From: JAAFHB01 sp037133495
Lineage (GTDB): Bacteria > Bacteroidota > Bacteroidia > Bacteroidales > Prolixibacteraceae
DNA length: 5,774 nucleotides
Assembly: GCA_037133495.1 (NCBI GenBank)
Contig: JBAXOA010000187.1
Coordinates: 1-5,774 of the forward strand
Direction: 5' to 3'
Shown: positions 1 through 5,774 of the stretch, one piece after another
Layout of the letters: every line of letters starts with the position of its first letter
Numbering within the stretch: position 1 is the first letter of the stretch
Made by a program: the position numbers and the translations under genes
The notes under the pieces: model-generated
The model's database searches: none
The model's input: the letters and a program-made list of their open reading frames with translations, nothing else
What the model was told of the DNA's origin: nothing

Positions 1-69
1 ATATTATATCATATAAACAAATAAATACGACATTATATTATTCTTATTACTTAAATAAATTATCTTGTG

Positions 70-726
70 ATGAAAAACTTACTTTTTTTAGGGCTTATGT
101 TCATTTCTATAATTGGATTTGCTCAAAACAAGCAATCGTTATTTAATGGAAAGAATCTGAATGGATGGACGATTTATGTTAATGATTCCACTACTAATCC
201 AAAGAATTATTTTTATGCGAAAAATGGAATGATTGAGACTATTGGTATACCCATGGGTTACATCCGCACTAACAAAAAATATTCAAACTATCGGCTGCAT
301 ATTGAGTGGTGTTATCCTGAAAAACCAACCAACAGCGGTGTTTTTTTGCATACCAACGGTGTTGATAAACTTTGGCCTGCACACTACCAGTGTCAGCTCA
401 AACATGGCAATGCCGGTGATTTTATCGTGCATGGGGTTGGTAATAGCGCAACAGTTGGCGACAGTATTTATGTTTCAACCGAAAAATTAAAGCCAATCGC
501 GGCTAAAATGCACGACTCAAACGAGAAGCCAGCCGGCGAATGGAATAGTTACGACATCACATGTAATGGAAATACCATTGAAGTTAAAGTAAACGGAGTC
601 CTTCAGAACAAGGCAATCAAATGTTCAATGACAGAAGGTTGTATCGGATTGCAGGCCGAAGGTTCAAAAATTCAGTTCCGGAATTTATGGATTGAAAAAA
701 TTAATGTGAAAGAAGCAATTCAGTAA
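70..726 (+). CDS. Secreted DUF1080 (3-keto-disaccharide hydrolase domain) protein
   Basis: This is an exported single-domain protein of 218 residues. Residues 1-19 form a signal peptide: a Lys near the start, a hydrophobic run LLFLGLMFISIIGF, and a likely signal peptidase I cut after FAQ. There is no lipobox cysteine, so it is probably periplasmic or secreted. The DUF1080 family, a concanavalin/LamG-like beta sandwich, is recognised from LFNGKNLNGW (24-33), GYIRTNKKYSNYRLHIEW (63-80), NSGVFLH (88-94), CQLKHGNAGDF (108-118), GEWNSYDI (156-163) and GCIGLQAEG (190-198). Some members hydrolyse 3-keto glycosides, and many are uncharacterised carbohydrate-associated proteins, so substrate and activity here are inference. 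ATG at 70 is preferred; an in-frame GTG at 67 would add only one residue. No ribosome binding site or convincing promoter is visible in the 69 bp upstream, although the window edge is close. The 3' end overlaps the opposing gene by 26 bp. Confidence 0.88.
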   Translation: MKNLLFLGLMFISIIGFAQNKQSLFNGKNLNGWTIYVNDSTTNPKNYFYAKNGMIETIGIPMGYIRTNKKYSNYRLHIEWCYPEKPTNSGVFLHTNGVDKLWPAHYQCQLKHGNAGDFIVHGVGNSATVGDSIYVSTEKLKPIAAKMHDSNEKPAGEWNSYDITCNGNTIEVKVNGVLQNKAIKCSMTEGCIGLQAEGSKIQFRNLWIEKINVKEAIQ

Positions 727-1480
727 GGTTATTGGCCGCCTTCAGGTTTTCAAAATCGGCTGGTAACATCTTATGGTCAATGTATTCGTTGTACAGCCAT
801 GGATCACCAACTGCCAATACATAACCTTTTCCAAAGTTTGTCTCGGCTATATAAACCTGATTTTCATCCGTAAGCACAGCCTTGGATGTTCCGCTTAAAC
901 TCAATGAACAGACCTCTTTCATATAGATTTTATTCACTCCTTTAAACAAAAGATGATTGGGCAGATTAGTTTCTGCAGCCATATTCCACTGTTTTCCTGT
1001 AACAGGATTAAGGGTAACAGGATTAAAATGGATACCAAATTCTTTCCCCAGTTGATTCAGATGTGTAAATTCACAATTGGGTTTGTCATTGGCTAAAATC
1101 AGGAGAACGCCGCCTTTCTTTACCCAATTCGAAATAGCCTTGATATCATCCGGCATCAAATAATTGGGTTTTGGATTCTCTGAAGTAGTATCAGGATCAA
1201 CAATGATATAAACATCAATCCCTTGGAGGCTTTTATCGTCGGCTTTTGTGCTGATCGTCTTCAAAACAGCCCCTTTTTGCTTAAATAAGTCTCCTAACTG
1301 AGAGAAACCACTGTTTTCTGTATCCTCCCAGGTATAATGAAAAATCCGTCCTGTTAAAGGTTTAGTTTCATGATTATACCAATTGTCCAGAGCAACAGTT
1401 TTTTGAGAAAAGCCGTTAGCGAATATTGCACTGAATAATAAAATCAAAACACCTTTCAGCAATAAAAAAAACTTATTCAT
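701..1480 (-). CDS. Secreted DUF4350-type protein, like the C-terminal domain of GH88 rhamnogalacturonyl hydrolases
   Basis: This 259-residue protein has an N-terminal signal peptide (residues 1-26: Lys, long hydrophobic stretch, end at GFSQ), so it is probably periplasmic. The mature part looks like a ThuA/glutamine-amidotransferase-like alpha/beta domain of the DUF4350 type: LDNWYNHE (31-38), HYTWEDTENSGFS (48-60), VYIIVDPDT (90-98), NWVKKGGVLLILAND (118-132), FGIHFN (148-153) and GYVLAVGDPWLYNEY (219-233). From memory, these motifs match the region after the GH88 catalytic domain in Bacteroidota unsaturated rhamnogalacturonyl hydrolases. Here it stands alone, with no GH88 domain in the window. 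Its own catalytic role is unknown, and a binding or accessory role is a guess. It starts 27 bp after the DUF1015 stop with no visible promoter between, so it is probably the last gene of the serC transcript. ATG at 1478-1480 directly precedes the signal peptide, which supports this start. No Shine-Dalgarno is present. Confidence 0.8.
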   Translation of the reverse strand: MNKFFLLLKGVLILLFSAIFANGFSQKTVALDNWYNHETKPLTGRIFHYTWEDTENSGFSQLGDLFKQKGAVLKTISTKADDKSLQGIDVYIIVDPDTTSENPKPNYLMPDDIKAISNWVKKGGVLLILANDKPNCEFTHLNQLGKEFGIHFNPVTLNPVTGKQWNMAAETNLPNHLLFKGVNKIYMKEVCSLSLSGTSKAVLTDENQVYIAETNFGKGYVLAVGDPWLYNEYIDHKMLPADFENLKAANNLTELLLSH

Positions 1481-1507
1481 TTGAAAAAATTTTATTTTAA
1501 ATGGTCA

Positions 1508-2755
1508 CTATTCCAGTTCATGCACAACCAGTCCGGATCTTAGTTTAGGTTCAAACCAGGTTGTTTTAGGCGGCATTATATTCCCTGAATCAGCAATATC
1601 AATCAATTGCTTCATAGAAACCGGATAGAGTGCAAATGCAACTTTCATGTCACCTGAATCAACCCTGGACTTTAATTCACCCAAACCACGGATTCCCCCA
1701 ATAAAATCAACTCGTTTATCGGTTCTGAGATCTTTGATCCCAAGCACTTTATCGAGAATAAGATTCGAAAGAATCGTTACGTCAAGTACACCGATTGGGT
1801 CATTATCGTTATACCGGCCGGGTTTGGTCACTAATTGATACCAGTCACCTTCAAGATACATGCTGAAAGTATGCAGCTGATCAGGCTTATAAATTTCCGA
1901 ACCTATCTTTTGGATGTCAAAGTCTTCACCAATTGTCTCCAGCAGTTGAATAGCCGAAAGATTATTCAGATCTTTAACAGTGCGATTATAATCTATAATC
2001 TTAAGTTGATTATCAGGAAAATGGACGGCCAGGAAAAAATTATACTCCTCATCGCCTGTATGATTTGGATTTTTCGCCCGTTTCTCTTTGCCTACCAAGG
2101 CGGCAGCAGCAGTGCGGTGATGACCGTCGGCTACATAAGTTGAAGGAATAGCAGCGAAAAGTTTCACAATCTGATGAATTGTCGCATCCTGATCAACAAG
2201 CCAGAAATGGTGACCAAAACCATCTTCTGCGACAAAATCGTACACAGGGGATTGAGTTGAAATAATTTGGTCAACAATTTCATCCAGTTCTTTTACTGCA
2301 GGATAGGCAAAAAACACCGGTTCCATATTGGCATTGGTAATTCGGACATGCTTCATTCGGTCTTCCTCTTTGTCATTACGCGTCAGCTCATGCTTACGAA
2401 TCACTCCATTAAGATAATCATCAACTGAAGCACAACCCACAATACCATATTGGGTTCTGCCCTCCATGGTTTGAGCATAGATATACAACGAAGCTTTGGC
2501 ATCTTTCACAAGCCAACCTTGCTTACGCCAGAGATCAAGATTCTCAGCTGCTTTTTGATAAACCGGTGCAGTATGTTCATCGGTTCCTGATGGAAAATCA
2601 ATTTCAGGCTTGATAATATGCAAAAGTGTGTATGGATTTCCCGTTGCCTCAAGACGAGCTTCTTCTGAATTTAGCACATCATAAGGACGGGAGGCAACTT
2701 TTGAAGCCAGCTCAGCTGGAGGTCTGAGACCTTTGAAGGGTTTTAAAACTGCCAT
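1508..2755 (-). CDS. DUF1015 family protein, serine-biosynthesis-associated
   Basis: This 415-residue soluble protein has no signal peptide and spans the usual DUF1015 length. Family landmarks are the N-terminal PFKGLRP (6-12) and SRPYDV (22-27), an acidic/basic segment IRKHELTRNDKEEDR (119-133), ADGHHRTAAA (209-218), DYNRTV (255-260), LDVTIL (324-329) and the C-terminal MPPKTTWFEPKLRSGL (394-409). The family is strongly tied by gene neighbourhood to serC and serA in Bacteroidota and some other anaerobes. ADGHHR resembles the ParB-like motif of free-serine kinases such as archaeal SerK, which suggests phosphoserine or serine chemistry with a nucleotide; that is inference, not a demonstrated activity for this protein. 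The start lies 3 bp after the serC stop, so translational coupling is likely. No frameshift or missing block is seen. The family call is firm, the function is not. Confidence 0.92.
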   Translation of the reverse strand: MAVLKPFKGLRPPAELASKVASRPYDVLNSEEARLEATGNPYTLLHIIKPEIDFPSGTDEHTAPVYQKAAENLDLWRKQGWLVKDAKASLYIYAQTMEGRTQYGIVGCASVDDYLNGVIRKHELTRNDKEEDRMKHVRITNANMEPVFFAYPAVKELDEIVDQIISTQSPVYDFVAEDGFGHHFWLVDQDATIHQIVKLFAAIPSTYVADGHHRTAAAALVGKEKRAKNPNHTGDEEYNFFLAVHFPDNQLKIIDYNRTVKDLNNLSAIQLLETIGEDFDIQKIGSEIYKPDQLHTFSMYLEGDWYQLVTKPGRYNDNDPIGVLDVTILSNLILDKVLGIKDLRTDKRVDFIGGIRGLGELKSRVDSGDMKVAFALYPVSMKQLIDIADSGNIMPPKTTWFEPKLRSGLVVHELE

Positions 2756-2758
2756 ATT

Positions 2759-3829
2759 TTAGTTTTGTGCTTCAAATTCCTGCATTGCGTTTACAAGCAC
2801 TGCCACACTTTCGATTGGCATGGCGTTGTAGATTGAAGCTCTGAATCCGCCAACGCTGCGATGTCCTTCGATACCAAGAATATTGAGTTCTTTTGCTTTG
2901 GCAAGAAATCCCTTTTCAAGTTCCTCATACCCGGGAGCCATTACAAATGTGACGTTCATGCGAGAACGATCTTCGGGATCAGGAACAGGACAAACGAACA
3001 TTTTATTCCGGTCGATTTCATCGTACAGCAGTTTTGCTTTAGCGATATTTTTAACTTCCATCGCTTTGATTCCACCATTTTCCTTCAACCATATTAAAGT
3101 CTGAAGTGCTGCAAAAACCGGAAGGCAAGGTGGTGTATTGAACATCGATTCTTTTTCGATATGTGTCATATAATTAATCATCGTAGGAATTGGCTTTCCG
3201 GTCTTACCCAGTGCAGCTTTCCGAACGATAACGAGTGTTACCCCCGCTGGTGCAAGGTTCTTCTGTGCACCGGCATAGATAAGATCATACTTCGAGATGT
3301 CGATCGGGCGACTGAAAATATCGGACGACATATCGGCAACCAACGGCACAGGGGAATCAATATCTTTGTAGATCTGAGTCCCAAAAATTGTATTGTTCGA
3401 AGTAATATGAAGATAATCAATATCTGAAGGGATATTTACATTTTTAGGAATATAGTTGTAGTTTTTATCTTTAGAAGAAGCCACTTCAACTACTTCTCCG
3501 AAAAATTTCGCCTCTTTTATCGCATTTGCAGCCCAGACACCTGTATTGTAATAACCGGCTTTTTTGATCAAAAGGTTATAAGGAACCATAAAAAACTGAG
3601 AACTTGCACCACCCTGCAGAAAGAGCACTTCGTAACCTTCCGGCACTTCGAGTAATTCCTTAACTAGCGAAATAGCCTGATCCATCACTGCAACAAACTC
3701 TTTACTTCGGTGCGAAACTTCCATTACAGAAAGTGATGTTCCTGCAAAATTGAGTATTGCTTCGGCAGTTTTCTGAATAGTAAATTCGGGAAGAATAGAT
3801 GGGCCTGCGTAAAAATTATGCTTTTTCAT
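2759..3829 (-). CDS. serC: Phosphoserine aminotransferase
   Basis: SerC is the cytoplasmic PLP-dependent enzyme converting 3-phosphohydroxypyruvate and glutamate to O-phosphoserine and 2-oxoglutarate, the second step of serine synthesis; it can also serve pyridoxal phosphate synthesis. At 356 residues it has normal length for the family. Visible hallmarks are NFYAGPSILP (5-14), the phosphate-binding HRS with Arg41, GGASSQF (73-79), an aromatic at Trp99, Asp166 in ADMSSD for the PLP ring nitrogen, the Schiff-base lysine Lys190 in YAGAQKNLAPAG (185-196), and the C-terminal GHRSVGGFRASIYNAM (322-337) with substrate-binding His323 and Arg324. All key residues are present, so it should be active. 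ATG at 3827-3829 begins exactly at the conserved N terminus. It is the first gene of the probable serC-DUF1015-DUF4350 transcript. serA, often next to serC in this phylum, is not in the window. Confidence 0.97.
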   Translation of the reverse strand: MKKHNFYAGPSILPEFTIQKTAEAILNFAGTSLSVMEVSHRSKEFVAVMDQAISLVKELLEVPEGYEVLFLQGGASSQFFMVPYNLLIKKAGYYNTGVWAANAIKEAKFFGEVVEVASSKDKNYNYIPKNVNIPSDIDYLHITSNNTIFGTQIYKDIDSPVPLVADMSSDIFSRPIDISKYDLIYAGAQKNLAPAGVTLVIVRKAALGKTGKPIPTMINYMTHIEKESMFNTPPCLPVFAALQTLIWLKENGGIKAMEVKNIAKAKLLYDEIDRNKMFVCPVPDPEDRSRMNVTFVMAPGYEELEKGFLAKAKELNILGIEGHRSVGGFRASIYNAMPIESVAVLVNAMQEFEAQN

Positions 3830-3922
3830 GGAGAGAAAATTTTAAGGGGGTATGATTTATAATTTGGGATTAATAAGAAATTGTCAATGAAATAAGAAAG
3901 TACATCCTTCTTCTTTGATTGA

Positions 3923-3930
3923 CAAAATTA
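3923..3930 (-). promoter_or_regulatory. Candidate -7 box for serC
   Basis: Read on the minus strand this is TAATTTTG, an exact match to the Bacteroidota -7 consensus TAnnTTTG. It would start transcription roughly at 3916-3918, giving a leader near 88 nt before serC. The nearest upstream TTG (3959-3961) is 28 bp away, longer than the usual spacing of about 17-23 bp, so the -33 element is weak or absent. The rest of the 172-bp spacer between serC and gcvT (3830-4001) shows no gene, no GC-rich hairpin with a T-tract, and no riboswitch I can recognise, so it is unclear whether gcvT transcription ends here or reads through. Confidence 0.4.
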
Positions 3931-4001
3931 ACACATTTGTCCGAAAAAGGATATAGTTCAATTAAAAATGTGGTGTACTTAATGAATTATTAACATGACA
4001 T

Positions 4002-5090
4002 TTAAGCCTGTATGAAAGGCGTCTTTACTACCTTTGCCTTTAATTGTTTATTCCGGACAAGGATATAAATCTCAGTTCCGGATGCACTGTATTCGCTATT
4101 GACATAGCCCATTCCGATTCCCTTCTCAAGTACCGGAGACTGTGTTCCAGAAGTAACAATTCCGATCACAACTCCCTCAGCATTAACAATTTCATAACCA
4201 TGTCGCGGAATTCCCCTGTCGATCATTTCAAAGCCTTTCAATCTGCGGACAACTCCTGCATTTTTTTGATGAAGAAAATGTGCCTTATCAATAAATTCCT
4301 TGGTATCTGTAAACTTTGTTATCCATCCAAGTCCGGCCTCTATGGGAGATGTTGTATCATCGATGTCGTTTCCATAAAGACAAAATCCCATTTCAAGTCG
4401 AAGTGTATCGCGGGCACCAAGCCCAATAGGTTTTATACCTTCATCAGCGCCTGCTTTAAATATTGCATCCCAAATCTGTTCGGCAAATTGGTTGTAAAAA
4501 TAAAGTTCGAATCCTCCGGCGCCAGTATATCCAGTTGCTGAAATAATTACATCATCTACGCCTGCAAAATTGCCTGTTTTGAATGTGTAATATTTTATTG
4601 AAGAAAGATCAGTATCAGTTAACTCCTGCAAAATTTGTGTTGCTTTTGGACCCTGTACAGCCAATTGGCAAATTTTATCAGAGGCGTTTTCCAATATTGC
4701 ACCCATATCATTCTGTGACACCAGCCATTCCCAGTCTTTTTGGATATTTGAGGCGTTCACAACCAACATATATTTCTGTGGTTCAAAGTAATAGACAAGC
4801 AAATCGTCAACAATTCCACCTTTCCCATTCGGGAAACACGAATACTGAGCATTCCCAATCTGCAGAACGGAGGCATCATTTGAAGTTACTTTTTGGATAA
4901 ACTGTAATGCATCAGGTCCCTTCACCCAAATTTCGCCCATGTGCGACACATCGAAAACCCCGGCGCCGTTGCGTACGGTCATGTGTTCATCTTTGATTCC
5001 TGAGTATTCAACCGGCATTTCAAATCCTGCAAAGGAGACAATTTTAGCATTAAAGCGTTTGTGTATTTCGTAAAACGGAGTTCTGATCAT
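4002..5090 (-). CDS. gcvT: Glycine cleavage system T protein (aminomethyltransferase)
   Basis: GcvT takes the aminomethyl group from the lipoyl arm of GcvH, releases ammonia and passes the carbon to tetrahydrofolate as 5,10-methylene-THF; it acts in the cytoplasm with GcvP, GcvH and Lpd. Its 362 residues fit the bacterial length. Motifs seen in order are SFAGFEMPVEY (19-29), GVFDVSHMGE (44-53), the QIGNAQYSCFPN stretch (77-88), GGIVDDLLVYY (91-101) with the Asp95/Asp96 pair that includes the catalytic aspartate, ATGYTGAGGFEL (185-196) lining the folate pocket, GLGARDTLRLEMG (223-235), SPIEAGLGW (248-256) and VTSGTQSPVL (312-321). Nothing essential seems missing. ATG at 5088-5090 starts at the conserved MIRTPFYEIH. 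No other gcv gene is in the window, so it is not in a gcvTHP operon here. Its product links it to nearby serC through serine/glycine/C1 metabolism. Confidence 0.97.
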   Translation of the reverse strand: MIRTPFYEIHKRFNAKIVSFAGFEMPVEYSGIKDEHMTVRNGAGVFDVSHMGEIWVKGPDALQFIQKVTSNDASVLQIGNAQYSCFPNGKGGIVDDLLVYYFEPQKYMLVVNASNIQKDWEWLVSQNDMGAILENASDKICQLAVQGPKATQILQELTDTDLSSIKYYTFKTGNFAGVDDVIISATGYTGAGGFELYFYNQFAEQIWDAIFKAGADEGIKPIGLGARDTLRLEMGFCLYGNDIDDTTSPIEAGLGWITKFTDTKEFIDKAHFLHQKNAGVVRRLKGFEMIDRGIPRHGYEIVNAEGVVIGIVTSGTQSPVLEKGIGMGYVNSEYSASGTEIYILVRNKQLKAKVVKTPFIQA

Positions 5091-5133
5091 CTGATTTTGG
5101 TTTTATTTTTTAAAGGTGTAAAATTAAATATTT

Positions 5134-5166
5134 CAAAGTGACTAAATGCAGAAAAATTAACTTCAA
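5134..5166 (-). promoter_or_regulatory. Candidate gcvT promoter
   Basis: On the minus strand, TTG at 5164-5166 is followed after 22 bp by TCACTTTG (5134-5141), one mismatch from the Bacteroidota -7 consensus TAnnTTTG. Transcription would begin near 5127-5129, leaving a leader of about 38 nt before the gcvT ATG. The -7 box overlaps the left arm of the long inverted repeat at 5127-5137, so a protein binding there could control gcvT. The imperfect box makes this tentative. Confidence 0.3.
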
Positions 5167-5182
5167 TTTGAATAATTAATAC

Positions 5183-5190
5183 TAATTTTG
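5183..5190 (+). promoter_or_regulatory. Candidate -7 box for the HPt gene
   Basis: TAATTTTG matches the Bacteroidota -7 consensus TAnnTTTG exactly. A start near 5195-5197 would give a leader of about 34 nt before the ATG at 5230. The nearest upstream TTG (5168-5170) leaves only 12 bp of spacing, too short for a typical -33 element, so the upstream half is unsupported and the promoter may need an activator. Confidence 0.4.
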
Positions 5191-5209
5191 ATATCTAAAG
5201 AAATATCAA
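5188..5209. repeat. 7-bp inverted repeat over the presumed HPt transcription start
   Basis: TTGATAT (5188-5194) and ATATCAA (5203-5209) are perfect reverse complements separated by 8 bp. The dyad begins in the last bases of the candidate -7 box and covers the predicted start site, a position expected of a repressor operator. As RNA it would be a weak AT-only hairpin, so a DNA-level role is likelier than a terminator. Confidence 0.35.
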
Positions 5210-5229
5210 TTTGAAATATTAAACCGAAT

Positions 5230-5577
5230 ATGGCATATACCAATTTAAAATATCTGCAAACAATTACTGAAGGCGATACTGCGTCTATACGTGAGATCGT
5301 CCTTCTCTTCCTTGAGCAAGTTCCTGAATTCATACATAATCTAAAAAAATTCCTTGAAGAAAAACGGTATATTGAACTTGGAAATGAAGCTCATAAAGCA
5401 AAATCTTCCGTAATGATCCTTGGAATGGAAGAGCTTGGTCACGATTTAAAAGTGCTTCAGCTTGCTACAATAAGCAAGACCGGAGTAGAAAATTATGCCA
5501 AACACGTTAAAAGGTTTGAAGAAGAGTGTCTGATTGCTGTTAAGGAACTGGAACAAGCTCTTATTGAAATGTCCTAA
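5230..5577 (+). CDS. Solo histidine-phosphotransfer (HPt) domain protein
   Basis: This small cytoplasmic protein of 115 residues consists of one all-helical HPt domain and nothing else. The phospho-accepting histidine is His55 in EAHKAKSS (53-60), matching the HPt pattern H-x-x-K-x-S with Lys58 in place; Ser replaces the frequent glycine after that lysine, which is common in this phylum's short HPt proteins as I remember them. Flanking helices (about 18-45, 63-77 and 84-113) fit a four-helix bundle. HPt proteins relay phosphate between receiver domains of hybrid sensor kinases and response regulators. No kinase, receiver or regulator gene is in the window, so its partners are unknown. ATG at 5230 fits the domain start; the leader is AT-rich without a Shine-Dalgarno. 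It is divergent from gcvT, and its stop lies 6 bp from the end of the convergent downstream gene. Confidence 0.87.
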   Translation: MAYTNLKYLQTITEGDTASIREIVLLFLEQVPEFIHNLKKFLEEKRYIELGNEAHKAKSSVMILGMEELGHDLKVLQLATISKTGVENYAKHVKRFEEECLIAVKELEQALIEMS

Positions 5578-5583
5578 GTTCAA

Positions 5584-5774
5584 CTATTTAGGGGTCATCC
5601 TTAACATCTTCTCCGCAAATCCATAAGTCGCCTTTGCAACATCAGCAACGCTTTTTGAGGTAAGGGAGCATGCGATTACGTGTGATCCGGCATCCGGAAA
5701 AGCTTGTTCCTGCTTCATAGAGGGAGGAGTATTAATATGTTCGAACATCTCCAAACCGGCTTTAACCTCGACTG
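5584..5774 (-). CDS. Alpha/beta-hydrolase-like protein, C-terminal fragment (runs off the window)
   Basis: Reading the minus strand from the right edge gives an open frame of 62 residues ending in TAG at 5584-5586; the N-terminal part lies beyond the window. The fragment includes NTPPSMKQEQAFPDAGSHVI, then a serine/lysine-rich turn and a final helix ATYGFAEKMLRM ending in TPK. An AFPDAGSHVI-type strand-turn with a histidine, followed by a last amphipathic helix, resembles the C-terminal catalytic-His region of Bacteroidota alpha/beta hydrolases. The nucleophile and acid residues are not visible, so the family call is moderate and the substrate unknown. Codon-level coherence, the convergent layout and the 6-bp gap to the HPt stop support it being a real gene. 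Confidence 0.65.
   Translation of the reverse strand, partial: VEVKAGLEMFEHINTPPSMKQEQAFPDAGSHVIACSLTSKSVADVAKATYGFAEKMLRMTPK

Larger units (their letters stand above)
5163..5215. repeat. Direct repeat of TCAATTTGAA
   Basis: The 10-mer TCAATTTGAA occurs exactly at 5163-5172 and 5206-5215, start to start 43 bp apart, close to four DNA helical turns. Each copy contains the odd palindrome TCAA-T-TTGA, and the first extends to TTCAA-T-TTGAA. The copies lie on either side of the HPt -7 box. This is operator-like, but could reflect AT-rich composition. Confidence 0.35.
5127..5220. repeat. 11-bp inverted repeat spanning the divergent promoter region
   Basis: AATATTTCAAA at 5127-5137 is the exact reverse complement of TTTGAAATATT at 5210-5220. 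The arms flank the two candidate promoters of gcvT and the HPt gene almost symmetrically, around a centre near 5173. Such a layout could bind one regulator at two sites and couple the divergent genes. The region is very AT-rich, so chance occurrence is possible and no regulator family can be named. Confidence 0.4.

Noticed and set aside
61..68. TATCTTGT as a possible -7 box for the DUF1080 gene
   Set aside because: It departs from TAnnTTTG at the end and would put the transcription start inside or after the start codon.
233..490. Second open frame on the plus strand inside the DUF1080 gene
   Set aside because: Out-of-frame shadow; the DUF1080 frame carries a signal peptide and family motifs.
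1835..2143. Open frame on the plus strand, 102 codons, inside the DUF1015 gene
   Set aside because: It lies wholly antisense to a well-matched family protein and its translation shows no recognisable domain.
3895..3917. Possible AAGAA/TTCTT hairpin in the serC leader
   Set aside because: A 5-bp AT-dominated stem in an AT-rich leader, with no leader peptide or alternative structure; no support for attenuation.
3981..3992. Small palindrome TAATGAATTA after the gcvT stop as a terminator
   Set aside because: Only a 4-bp AT stem with a 2-base loop and no T-tract; too weak to terminate transcription.
4044..4541. Long open frame on the plus strand, 165 codons, antisense to gcvT
   Set aside because: Cysteine- and serine-rich translation without a domain, fully covered by gcvT codons with all family motifs intact; an antisense shadow.
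4583..4900. Open frame on the plus strand, 105 codons, antisense to gcvT
   Set aside because: Same reason: no recognisable motif, and gcvT explains the sequence.

Overview
This window looks like an ordinary chromosomal stretch from a member of the Bacteroidota. The evidence is the family make-up (DUF1080, DUF4350 and DUF1015 proteins, a solo HPt protein), signal peptides ending in the FAQ or FSQ style common in that phylum, no Shine-Dalgarno sequence ahead of any start, AT-rich spacers, and two exact copies of the Bacteroidota -7 promoter motif TAnnTTTG. No genus can be named from this alone. I see no rRNA, tRNA, CRISPR array, insertion sequence or phage gene.

Layout from left to right. A secreted DUF1080 protein (70-726, +) runs tail to tail into a secreted DUF4350-type protein (701-1480, -), and their coding ends overlap by 26 bp. 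Next, on the minus strand, come a DUF1015 protein (1508-2755) and phosphoserine aminotransferase serC (2759-3829). serC and the DUF1015 gene are separated by only 3 bp and the DUF4350 gene follows after 27 bp, so transcription probably runs serC > DUF1015 > DUF4350 from a promoter near 3925. A 172-bp spacer separates these from gcvT (4002-5090, -), the T protein of the glycine cleavage system. A 139-bp divergent promoter region rich in inverted repeats lies between gcvT and a small histidine-phosphotransfer protein (5230-5577, +). The right edge holds the C-terminal 62 residues of an alpha/beta-hydrolase-like protein (5584-5774, -).

Functionally, the middle is a serine/glycine/one-carbon neighbourhood. 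SerC makes phosphoserine, DUF1015 is a conserved partner of serine biosynthesis genes whose chemistry I cannot state as settled, and GcvT draws on glycine and tetrahydrofolate. The left end holds two exported proteins of carbohydrate-associated families. The DUF4350-type one resembles, from memory, the C-terminal domain of Bacteroidota GH88 unsaturated rhamnogalacturonyl hydrolases, here without the catalytic domain.

Nothing here is a clearly new multi-gene system. The observations most worth following are the DUF1015 protein with its ParB/SerK-like ADGHHR motif directly behind serC, the free-standing DUF4350 domain appended to that operon, and the nested inverted repeats in the gcvT/HPt divergent region.
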